From assembly GCA_907165135.1 (NCBI GenBank), contig OU015567.1:13025001-13089000 (forward strand): DNA of 64,000 nt, written 5' to 3'. Below the pieces are notes generated by a model. That model was not told where the DNA came from. It did not search any database and saw nothing but the letters and a program-made list of their open reading frames with translations. Position 1 is the stretch's first letter. Every line of letters starts with the position of its first letter. Position numbers and translations under genes: made by a program. This document shows, piece after piece, positions 47,310 to 57,470 of this stretch. The DNA is from Oikopleura dioica (Eukaryota > Chordata > Appendicularia > Copelata > Oikopleuridae).

Positions 47310-47568
47310 ATGTCCGGCTCTGTAGAAATGAAGACTGCTGAAGCCTTGAAGCTGCAGAAACAAATCGTCCTGAACGCCTGTTCAACTAAAATGCTCTGGA
47401 TTTTTGGATGGTTCCTTCTCTTGTCGATTCTTTTTGTCTTCTGTGTTCTCGTGGTTAGTGTCAAGATGAAGCATGTAAATTTTCTATGACTATTTTAAGG
47501 ACATCGACATTCAGCAACAAGTGGAAATTCAACGCCTCCAGCAAGCATTCGAGACTTTCCGGGAATGA
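47310..47568 (+). CDS. Tiny single-pass membrane protein, paralog A
   Basis: Two exons, 47310-47453 and 47500-47568, phase 0, giving 70 residues. A short N-terminal helix (MKTAEALKLQKQIVLNAC) is followed by a membrane span (MLWIFGWFLLLSILFVFCVL), then the second exon encodes a glutamine-rich amphipathic tail (DIDIQQQVEIQRLQQAFETF). The intron cuts exactly at the end of the membrane span. The same plan recurs 417 bp downstream, so the two are tandem duplicates. Family not recognised; the topology suggests a membrane adaptor or complex subunit, which is inference only. Confidence 0.7.
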
Positions 47569-47985
47569 TTTTTATCTTTTCTTTGCTCTCATGTGTACTG
47601 AAACAGAATTCTAGTTGACTATGCTTAGCACATACGTTTCTTTCAATAAAAAAATCGAAAAAAATATCACTGAATCTTACTGACGAGTCTTACTGATAAA
47701 TTGAAGGGTTAATGAAAAGATAGACTGATTTGATGGTGAAAGTTAGAGTTGATCTTAAAGTTTAGTTATTATTTTTTGTTGACGACTTGCTTTATCGAGT
47801 TCGCTTTCGAAACTCCCGCTTCAGAAAAATCCGGATCGACCGAGATAGACTCGGCGCCGCAGAGATTTCAATTCTCGAAAGACAAAACTTTGCTCCGATA
47901 CGACGCACTTACTCATTTCATTCCGCACTTTCACGGAATCGAAGCAAGTCGAAAGTCGAGAAATCTTTTTTTTTGAAGAGAAACG

Positions 47986-48262
47986 ATGCAATCTGCCGAA
48001 GCAATCAGGCTACAAAAACAGATCTCCAAGAACGAGTGTCGCATTTGCACTCTCGGACTAATCGGGCTCATCATCTTGGCATGCGTTGGTTTTGCGATCT
48101 ACGTCCTTATCGTAATAATTAAAGAATTGAATCGGTCTTAATTGTTTTATTTAGATATCGGAGATGCAGCAACAGCAGGAGATTCAAGACCTCAAGGATG
48201 AGGCATTCAAACTCGAAGGAGCATGGGGACGGATGAAACTCCGCTACAATATTCGTAACTGA
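47986..48262 (+). CDS. Tiny single-pass membrane protein, paralog B
   Basis: Two exons, 47986-48111 and 48155-48262, phase 0, 77 residues. Same architecture as the gene at 47310: helix MQSAEAIRLQKQISKNEC, membrane span LGLIGLIILACVGFAIYVLI, intron at the end of the span, then ISEMQQQQEIQDLKDEAF and a longer basic tail (WGRMKLRYNIRN). Shared positions include AEAxxLQKQI, an early cysteine and the QQQxEIQxL tail. The gene lies 122 bp upstream of the next start on the same strand. Confidence 0.7.
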
Positions 48263-48384
48263 GTGATTCTCTCATTCATTCTTTGCCTGTTTTCGACTCA
48301 AATTTTCCTTTTGTCTCTTGAAATCGGCATTCTCGAGATAATTTCTTCTAATAGACGCCTTTTTCAGACGGTAATTCGGGCAAC

Positions 48385-48939
48385 ATGAACAGAAACAAAC
48401 CTTACGAGCAGCAACTACGAGAGAGGCAATATGAAGAGCATCTTCTCAAAATTCCGGCGATTTTAGCTGGAAAGCATAAAATCAAATTTTTTGATGACTC
48501 TGACGAGGAGGACGAGTGTGATTCGGACTGGTCTTCTTCAGACTCTGGCTCGGACGTGCCCGACTATGAAAAGTACTTTGGTCCGTTCCCAAGCTCTCCT
48601 GGAGAACCTTCATCATCAAAGACAACCCATGAGAAGCCTTCCGTGAAAAATGAGCCGCCAAAACCCACTCTACCAACAGAGGTCGCTTCCGAAGCAGATA
48701 AACGTCCTCCTCCTCCAGCAAAAATGGTCTTGCGATCATCTACAAAACGTAATCACAATCAGACAGCTGGGAGCGAAAAGAATGAAAGTAAAAAGAAGTG
48801 CAAGATGCTCTTCTCCACCGATCCACAGGTGATTTTCAGTTCTCATAACCTTTGTTTACTTTTTTTTTCTCAGAAAAAGAAACGCAAAACAACAACAAAA
48901 AGACAACAACGAGCCAACAACACCGATCGCTTCCTCTAA
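48385..48939 (+). CDS. Acidic/basic low-complexity protein, probably nuclear
   Basis: Exons 48385-48828 and 48874-48939 (GT-AG, phase 0), 169 residues. The N-terminus is charged (MNRNKPYEQQLRERQYEEHL), followed by an acidic cluster (FFDDSDEEDECDSDWSSSDS), a proline-rich stretch, and a strongly basic end (KKKRKTTTKRQQRANN) like a bipartite nuclear signal. No known domain. A TTTTTCAG acceptor lies 19 bp before the ATG. Start chosen at the first ATG after this acceptor. It belongs to a run of five same-strand genes with gaps of 122-417 bp. Function unknown. Confidence 0.65.
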   Translation: MNRNKPYEQQLRERQYEEHLLKIPAILAGKHKIKFFDDSDEEDECDSDWSSSDSGSDVPDYEKYFGPFPSSPGEPSSSKTTHEKPSVKNEPPKPTLPTEVASEADKRPPPPAKMVLRSSTKRNHNQTAGSEKNESKKKCKMLFSTDPQVIFSSHNLCLLFFSQKKKRKTTTKRQQRANNTDRFL

Positions 48940-49146
48940 TTGCAAGGAATGTTCAAAAGCAACCATCTTCTTTATTGGAGGCTCTATTAAATTTTATTCC
49001 AATTTATATAACTCGATGATGATGACACCGTTTACGATATTTTCGAGCGCGCATATAAAAAATTATATAAATTGGAGTAACAATCGACATAAAAGGAGGA
49101 GTAAGGAGTGCTTTCGAATCAAATTAGAAATAGAACAACCGTCAAA

Positions 49147-49419
49147 ATGAAGATCTTCTTTCTTTTTATCTCCCTGTGCTTTGCTCGAGGAATCAAGTCT
49201 GCTGGCTTCTCCCGCTACCACCTCGACGACCAAACCAGTTCCATGTCCGACTACAGTTCGATACCGATTGAAGCAACCCGTATCAACCGGATGGTCCTCC
49301 GATACGCTACAATGCAGGAGCAGTTTCAAAACAAAAACCTCATCTCTTCTCGTTTCGGCCAACAACAATTCAACCGCTACTTTTCAAAATATATACTGGA
49401 CAATAATCACGCACAATAA
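49147..49419 (+). CDS. Small secreted protein
   Basis: Single exon of 91 codons, 90 residues. A hydrophobic start (MKIFFLFISLCFARGIKSAG) is a good signal peptide with likely cleavage after SAG or nearby. The mature part is about 70 residues, polar, with no cysteine, and rich in Q, S and R (YATMQEQFQNKNLISSRFGQ). No prohormone cleavage pairs stand out. It sits between two genes on the same strand (207 and 152 bp gaps). The family is not recognised; the real-gene call rests on the signal peptide, frame length and codon composition. Confidence 0.55.
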   Translation: MKIFFLFISLCFARGIKSAGFSRYHLDDQTSSMSDYSSIPIEATRINRMVLRYATMQEQFQNKNLISSRFGQQQFNRYFSKYILDNNHAQ

Positions 49420-49571
49420 AATCTGCTTCCAATAAAAAATCTCTTCAAATTGACTCTGAATCATCCTTTTCAAGCTGCATTTGCCAAACCTTGCTCTTGG
49501 CAAATCCAGTGCGCAGAATTTTAACAATGAGTAAATAAATTCTTGAAAAAAATATAGGCCAAAAATGCAAA

Positions 49572-51539
49572 ATGTTTTTTCTAGCGACAATCTATTTTCT
49601 TAGCTTTGCCTATTCTTTCGGTCTCACTTATGAAGAGTTTATCGCACAGAAAGAGAAGGGAAACGCGTATTTACGAAAGCCAAAGTACAGAAATGGAATC
49701 TTGCAGCCGCCTAATTATGGAAAAAAGTCAGACTATGTCGAATTCGATCCCGAGAACATGTTCCACATGCACACAATTTTAGACGACTATCCCCTAGAAA
49801 CGGTTCCGTTCGAAATAATCATTTTCCTCCTTGATTCCTTACTTTTCTTTTGAAACCGTGAAAAGCAAAAATATATCAGACAAAATGACAGGCCCGAAGA
49901 ATAGCAGAGATGGGTTCAGTTGCACTTTTAAAAAGGCTTTTGTAAGGAATGGGGAAAAGCAGAAGATTTGGAATTGAAAGAAGTCCTTCCATTGACCATT
50001 CGGAACAAAAAGTTCTACGATATGGATGTTCAGGGCGGGGCTAGTGGATCCCTACGCACTGGACCAGCAATTGATCATACAACACTAAGCAAAGGTGGTA
50101 TTCTAAAATCGTTATTTTTCTGAACACTGTAATAAAGGTGGTGATGTTTTATACGCTCGAATGGCTCTTATAAGCTCAAAAGATGCTCTAATTGCGATAA
50201 CACCCACAATCGACTCGTCCAATATCCCGAATATGTGTCTATCTTTTTGGTACCTCGCATTCGGCAATAATGTTGGAGAGTTTTACGTCCTGATAAAAGA
50301 CATCAGCCAAAGCATGATGAACCTCGGCTCAACCATCTGGAGTCCTCTTTTCACCCTACGAACTGGAATATCTCGATCGAAAACAGACTGGCGGTACTCG
50401 CAGCACAACATCAAAACTGCCAATATCGAAATCTACAAAAGATGAACTTTCTTTTCGTCGCTGTCAAAGGAAGTGGATACGACGGAGACATTGCGATAGA
50501 CGATGTTTACCTGCGTCCTGGAAAATGTCAGCAAATCCCAACACCTAGAGAGCGGCCTAAATCCTCACTGGAAATTGAGAGGCAACGCGCATGGAAACCG
50601 ATTGGAACAACTCAAAAATCGAAAGTCACTAATCCCCCACTCCTTCCCTTTGCCACTCCCCCTTCAATGAAGTCAACAGCCATTCCTCGTTTGAGAGGAA
50701 GAAAAACTTGCACAAAAACAACTCTTCTTTATGATATTTTTAGGTATAAAATAGCTCATTATTTACATCATTTTTAAAATGTTTTAGCGATCGAAAATCA
50801 CTTTGCTGCGATGGCTTTCTTTTCTATCGAAGTGCAGGGAATGCCTGCTGCGCGAAAAGTGCATATAATACTAGAAAACAGATTTGCTGCGGGGAGGAAA
50901 TCTACGACAAGCGTAAATTCATCTGCTGCAACAACATGGCTTTCGACAAGAGCGAGTTCCACTGCTGTGATATCACAGCGTTGAAGAGAAAAGACAGCCC
51001 AGAGCGATGCTGCAGCGAGGAATTCGGAAAAGTTGTGACTTTTGATCCCACAAAAGGAGACAAGTGCTGCCGGGGAAAGACGCATTCCAAAACTCTCATC
51101 GCTGCAGAAGCTGGTAAAGATGCCGTCTGCTGCGGAGACGATTTCATAAAGAGCTCGGAGAAATCGCAACAATGTTGTGGAAAGAAAATCTTTGGCATAA
51201 AATATGACAAGCGTTTTCAAGCCTGCTGTGCGTCTCAGTAAGTCTGAAAGTCAAAATAATTTTTTTCAAATTTGATTTAGGACTGAGTCAAGTTTGTATA
51301 GTGCTCTTGCAGAGTCGTGCTGTGGCGGAAAAGTCATTTCAAAGTCCTCAACGAAATGTGTTCAAGACGAACAGGGCCTCGAATCCCCAGCACCGATGGA
51401 TATCCTAGACTATCTATCAAAAGGAAAACTTCCTCCGTGGCTTGCATGCACAGAATCTCGAATGGGAGATCGAGTAATGATGCCTGCTTCGTGCAGAAAA
51501 CCGCCCTTTAGATGGGAAGAAGTCTACGAAGATGACTAG
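49572..51539 (+). CDS. Secreted MAM plus galaxin-like di-cysteine repeat protein
   Basis: Exons as read: 49572-about 49802, 49900-50094, 50138-50743, 50788-51237, 51281-51539. Signal peptide MFFLATIYFLSFAYS. The second and third exons form a MAM domain: FSCTF, GFCKEWGKAEDLE, SGSLRTGPAIDHT, MCLSFWYLAFGNN, FLFVAVKGSGYDGDIAIDD and the closing cysteine of PGKC. A proline-rich linker (KVTNPPLLPFATPPS) leads to eleven CC doublets spaced about 10-25 residues apart (LCCDG, ACCAK, ICCGEEIYDKRKFICC, QCCGKKIFGIKYD), the signature of galaxin, the coral skeletal matrix protein. The frame slips by one base at two A runs inside the MAM part (49930-49934, 50437-50440); adding one A at each restores it. An extracellular matrix or house role fits but is inference. 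Confidence 0.75.
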
Positions 51540-51832
51540 AGAAATAATCATATAGTACCTCCTCTTCTCTCTTAAAAATAAATCTATACCTGTCGTTGTG
51601 CATTTCTCGTTTTCCATTCCATTAGAATCGTGATCCCGAAAAAATCATTAATTTGGTTTGAAGTTTGAGATTTCACGGCGCGATGAGGCTGCTTAGAGTT
51701 GTCGCAAAGGCTCATCCCTTTCTATCAAAAACAAATCCTTTTAGCGCGCTCCAAATCGTTAATTATGCGAGCATCACTTGTCAACTTGCTTTTTATTCAA
51801 TCATAAATATATACAGATAGATGACAGTTACT

Positions 51833-52514
51833 TTAAAAAGGAGGGAATACAACTAACACTCCAACGAAAAAACCAACCATAAACCCGAATCCTTTTGTTA
51901 CCAAAATGTTGTAACGATAGGCTTTGAACCATTGCTGTTTAGCAGAACCAATGCTTGTATAAAAAGGATTGCCAGAAGGACTGAGTCCTCTCTTGAAAAG
52001 AATATTCTTACTCTGAGTCTTCGTAACCATAGATGAAATTCTAGAGTAGATAAATACCCAAAGTACGGAATATAAAAGACACATTAGGATCGGTAATCGA
52101 AGTTGCTCAAAATTTTGAGTGTCCAGAAATCGCTCCTTTGTCAGCATTTCCATTCGCCAGCGGAACTTTTTCTCCATGTCTCTGGTCTCTTGGTTGTAGT
52201 ATTCGATGGCGTATGCGCGCTTGAAATTTCGCTCGAATTCTTTTCTCTTGCTTTCTTTGTTTGAGAAATAATCAGACATTGTTGGAATGATCGTATGCGA
52301 AATGGGACCGGCAGCTGTTTGGATCTGTTCCCGAGGATAAGAACTTACTGGAGCAAAAGCCCTTGTGTAAAAGGGTGCTGTAATAACTGAAACAAAAATA
52401 GGATGTAAATCATATGTTGAACTTACTGGCTCCAGGCATCCCGAAAATTATTCCGGCCCAGAGTTTCTGTAAAACTGTTAATCTGGATCTTCTGTTCGAA
52501 TCTTCGTCTCCCAT
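51833..52514 (-). CDS. Two-pass membrane protein, unrecognised
   Basis: Minus-strand exons 52514-52427 and 52386-51833 join in phase 1 with GT-AG borders, 213 residues. The N-terminus MGDEDSNRRSRLTVLQKLW is followed by a short hydrophobic piece (AGIIFGMPGA). A charged helical middle (SKRKEFERNFKRAYAIEYYN) precedes two membrane spans: LPILMCLLYSVLWVFIYSRI and FGFMVGFFVGVLVVF at the very C-terminus. No signature residues of a known carrier or enzyme. The 3' end lies 293 bp from the MAM-galaxin stop, convergent. Confidence 0.65.
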
Positions 52515-54720
52515 TTTCTATTTTCTCTTTTTCGTGGATATTCCTGAAAAAAATCAATTTACTGGATGGAAAATTCAAATTACTGGATTTTTTCTTTATT
52601 AGATAGAAATCTGATCTCTCTCTCTTTTCACTCTTTATTCCTACAGTTATCCTATCATATCTTTTACATTCGTTACCTTCTTAATTTGATAAAACTTTCA
52701 AACTAGCTTTGTTCCTGTGCTTCTAAGATATCTTTCTTTCGTGAGGTAAAAATATTTTATTGTCGCTCGAAGTAGTTTGAAATGTCAAAAAGCTCTACCG
52801 AAATGGTAAAGGTTGACATCATTCAGAATGATTAGAACAGACTGTTCTAAGTCAGAACTTTTTTGCTTTCAGCAACTGAGTTTCAAAAAAGTAAGGCCAA
52901 GTTGAATGTATAACTCTGAGAACCAGTTATCGTTCGTGTATCGCGCACAAATCCGAAGAAGTAATTTACAAAGGACTGATGGAAATTATGAGCTTTGGCT
53001 TCCCTTTCTGGGCGTGCTGGTGAGATTGCGGCGGCGACAGTGCGCTCGGCGAGTTTGAAAAAGCGCCGCAAAATCTGAAAATTAGCGCCGACTCTGAATT
53101 GAAAATATACATTTAATAGAGCCGGATTACGAAAAATCACACTTCATTCACACGCTCTATAATCGACTGTAATTACTCATGAGAGCCGAAAAGTTGAAAA
53201 GTACTGCTTTTATTTCTCTACTTAAAAGTAAACAAAAAACTGCTAGATGAATAAATTTAGATGAATTTCGGTTAAAGCGTGGAAATCGGCGCATGTTCCC
53301 GTGTGGATGGAACATGTCACCGGGACGAATCGTTGGGCAAATGATAAACAAGAATTCTAGCGCCCAAAATGTATCTTCGAAGATTTGAAGAAGCTCCACG
53401 AAATCCCCAGACAATGTTGTTTTGAAGATTATTTGAAGCAAGAAAAAGCGGGCCCAGATTAAACACGCACTTCATCAAAGTTGTCAGCATTCCTCAAGAT
53501 TATCAGAGTTATAAAAATGTTCTACGCTCAGAAAGCGGAATTAATATTATCGTAAATAACTACACTAACGTGCAATTCGCATTGTAAAGCATCACCATTT
53601 CGCATCGTCCATCATAATTTGCGCGAAAGCGGTAGTGGATATGAGACCTACAGACTCGCTGGAAAGCTTCTTTTTTGGATATTTTTTGGTCTTGAATTTA
53701 TAATTATGATTATCGAAGTATCCGAGGAAATTCACTAGTTGACAACATTGTATATCTTGGATTGGTAATCTCAATGTTTCCTACATAGAAAAGTATTAAT
53801 TTTCTCAAGAATTCGTAAGATTACGGTCTTCAATTTCTGCTCAAAATCTCATATATAAATGAGTGTTTTTCGTATTCCGAAATCGCAGAAGTATATTCAA
53901 GTGTTTTTGCGACGCTTATTCCTCATTTTCCTCCTCCAAATCTGACACGATAATTTGCTCAACACCGGTCGTCATCAAGTTTTTTCACACTCTGAAGAAA
54001 ACAAGTTTCCAGAGAACAAAAACCAGTGATCTTTCGTATCCAGCGAAGATAAGCTGCTCGAGTCCCCAATCCGATATTATAAAAAGGAAATTATCGAGGT
54101 GGATAATTTGCTTGACTTTTGGTGCATGGTGGCGCTGTTTTCGTCCTCGCGCAATAAGAAATCGCAACGGAGGAGATCAGAAAGAGATCATCCGCAGATT
54201 ATTGAAAAACAGTAAAGAACGATAAACTGGCTTCTTCATAAATTTCGGTAAGAATGAGGAAAGTCACCGATAAACACAATGATCATGATAACATTCTAAA
54301 ATTCCCTTCCTAACCCTTCCAAAATCAGTTTTATCGAGCTATTGATAATACTGCTGTTAAAAGAAATTGAACAATTTTTACCAAAATCATCAATATTTGC
54401 TTATTTAAAAAATACATGAGATCAGTAAAAGAGTGTTTGTTACTCAGCATGTCGGCTAAATTGTTCAGTTTAAAACTCGTTTGAGGCTCTTTAAATGCTC
54501 AATTTCCGGAGTCATGAAATTTGTCCACACAACAAAATCAGAATACAACTTGAAATCGGCGTTTTTAATCTGCCACTCGCGCCCGGTGACAGCCAAATGG
54601 CTACTTCCGGAAATCGCCATGCTTGATCCGTCTTATTTCGGACAAGTAGCGAGATGGACTTGTTAATGGGCCTCATTAACAATTTACTTTTTCAGAAGCG
54701 AAGTTACCTTGATCTCAAAA
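52515..54720. other. Intergenic region upstream of the forkhead gene
   Basis: No exon chain found. Short frames on both strands lack splice partners. It probably contains the promoters of the divergent pair formed by the minus-strand membrane protein and the FoxH-like gene. A TTTTTCAG acceptor at about 54690-54697 lies 24 bp before the forkhead ATG. Confidence 0.35.
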
Positions 54721-57147
54721 ATGGAACACGTTCCAGCGCAAATGCATCAGAAAATCACTTTTAGTCGGAAATACCGGTGAGTCAACATTCCCTTCTTTTC
54801 CTTATTTGAGCTTTTAGCCGATTAGATAAGCCGCCGTTCACATATGTGGCCCTAACCGCGCTCGCGATCCAGTCATCGCCCCAGAAACGCCTGAGACTTT
54901 CTGAGATCCTCAAGCGCATCTGCGAGATGTTTCCGTTCTTCAAAACAAGTTACGCTGGCTGGAAAGATTCCATCCGCCACAATCTAAGCAACAACAACTG
55001 TTTCGTGCTAGACCTGAAAGATCCTCGGAGAACGAATACAAAAGGTACTAAGACTCATCAAGATCAAGTCTCAATTAATGTCTAGGAAACTATTGGAGAG
55101 TGGATGTAGACAAAATATTGGAAGACAAACTTCGCCGGCAAAATACTTCAGTGTCGAGAAATGTTCAAGCTGGATTCACATACGCTTCCGATTTGCAAGA
55201 TGTTTTCTTCTTGCGAACTGGAAAAATTCGCCGAAAAACATCGGTGGAACTAACCGTCTCCACGGGAATAACGCCGCTCCTGCTGCAGCAAATAACAGAC
55301 ATACCTGGAGAGTCGATGGAGTTCTTTACAGAAGACGAAGCGCCATCGATTCAAGAAGTGATTGAAACACTCAAAAATGATGAAAACTTGGCGAGCTCTA
55401 ACTTTGCTGTGTCGCCATATCGAAAGAGAAAATCGCCATTTTCCCCGGATATTCCGTCGATGCCGCCTCAGTCGCTGTTTACACAATATTTTCCGACATG
55501 TATGCCGCAAAATCTGATATCGCCATCTCTTTTCCAACACTACATTTCGCAGCCTAAGCACGAGATTTCTCCTAGCTTGAATCATAAGCCTCCTTTCACT
55601 ACAGCTGCATTGACTATTTTCGCCTTTGTCGCTTTGAAACAGGATTCGGTGACCGGCTGGCAAATAGCGGAAAAGGTAAGCCACATCTGTATTAACGAAT
55701 GTCCAAAAATCTTTCATAGATTCGTAACTGTTTTCCATATTGGAATGAGCGAACAAAACTCTGCTCTCTACTACTTCAAATTACTGCGGCACTGACAAAT
55801 TTACCGGTAAAGATCTTTGCAAATCTAAACTTCTTACTATTTCCTAGGCATTGTTCTCACAAGATCGATTAAAAGTGGCACACTGGACTCTTAATCGCAG
55901 CGCCCTCGACGCGAACTCGATTTTTATGAACAAGATTCGTCTTGAAGACTTAGAAGACCTGTTCGTTGACAATCTTCTCGGTGTTATTCACGAATTTGAG
56001 TCCACACTTTCTTCCTTGTCTTCAAATGAGGTCTTCTCAGTTCTTTTGAGAAGAAAGAACGTCGATCATAGCAACTCTGATGATGAAAACTCAGCTTCAA
56101 CGGAAGGAAGCCCGAGTAAGATTCAACGAATAGCGTCTGACAGTCTTTCATCAATTTCTGGCTCTCAACTAGACTTTGCCATTCCTCGTGTTCAACAAAA
56201 TCAACAAATGCCTCTGTTCCGACCGAACATTTTACAGAACTCGTTGTACTTCAACTACTACCCGCCGTACCAGTCACTCCTTCCGCTTATGGCATCTCGA
56301 TTCGGTAATTTTTGATATTCTTTCTATGTTTAATCTCGACTTCAAGGCGTTGTACAGAAACAGGCTCAACAGTTACCCCTATCAGTAACCCAGCCGGAAT
56401 CGAAAGAAGAGGATAAAAGTACACGCGGCATGCAAAGCCTCCCTACTCATACTCTTCTATCGTCATGATTGCCTTGCTGACGGAGCCCTCAAGAGCACTA
56501 CCCCTGAGAGAAATCGTCCGTAGAATTTCAACGCTTTTTCCATTTTTTCGAGGGCCCTATCTTGGCTGGAAAGACTCCATTCGACATAACTTGAGCAGCT
56601 GTAGAAGCTTTGTCAAAAGGCCGAATAATAACAAGGGCGGATCGCTGTGGAGCTTTTTGCCTGAAACGGTTGAAACTGATAGACTTTTACGACAAAATAC
56701 TTATGTCGGTAAGATTTTGCTAATTTAACATGACTTGGCAGAGTTGCGTCGGTACTCAGAGTAATTTTCCTTGAAGCCAGCTGAATTCTGGCAAATTTGC
56801 GAGTATAAAAATGACAACAAAAAGATCGAAGAGATTTTAAATTGTTGTTTATAGCGCGTACCAGCTTGGATAATGGCCTGAGATTCGTCCGGGATTTGCG
56901 ACAAAGGATCGACTTTGCAACTGGAAATCTAACTGAGGAGGCCGTTGATTATCTTGAAAAGGTAAAGGTCAACGTCATTTAGTTTCATGGCCATTTTTAG
57001 CTGAACTTTCAAACTGGATTGGAAGGCATTCTTTTTGAAGACGCCATAGGCACAGAAACAGATGTAGAAGTAGAAGACAAAGATTGGAAAACCTCGACAA
57101 CGAGTCTGTCAGAAGTATTTGAAACGATTGCAACTCGCTTGACGTAG
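54721..57147 (+). CDS. FoxH-like transcription factor with three forkhead domains
   Basis: Eight exons with agreeing phase: 54721-54776, 54818-55044, 55086-55675, 55720-55806, 55848-56304, 56347-56708, 56855-56961, 57001-57147; about 677 residues. Forkhead 1 ([53 protein letters not shown]) is closest to FoxH/FAST, the Smad partner in Nodal signalling. Forkhead 2 starts at [15 protein letters not shown] and reads through exons 3-5 ([22 protein letters not shown]), but the recognition helix WxxSIRHNLS is replaced by a hydrophobic stretch ([15 protein letters not shown]). Forkhead 3 in exon 6 ([35 protein letters not shown]) is intact, also with the FoxH-type RQNT end. Exon 6 slips by one base at an A run (56415-56418) just before forkhead 3; one added A restores the frame. 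If the slip is real, forkhead 3 would be a separate product. Confidence 0.8.
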
Positions 57148-57470
57148 TCGCTGTCCATTTGATAATTATATATGTAGTAACTTATTATGTACACATCTTT
57201 TGTTGTCAAATAAATATGTAAGATAGTCTAAAAGAGTGGCTGCGCGAAAATATGTGGGAAAGCATTTCCCGAAGGTTGAAGAGGCAATAAATGCTTACTT
57301 CGTATGAACGCTAATTGATTAACCTTGGGAAAGTGGATTCTGAGAAAACCCAGAATTGGATAGTTCAATTAAATAATTTTACAACCATGTTTATTCATTA
57401 TTCCCGAGGAAGCTAAAATGTCATTTTATTTATTTATTAGAAAAATAGAACTCTTTATTATAAAAATTTA

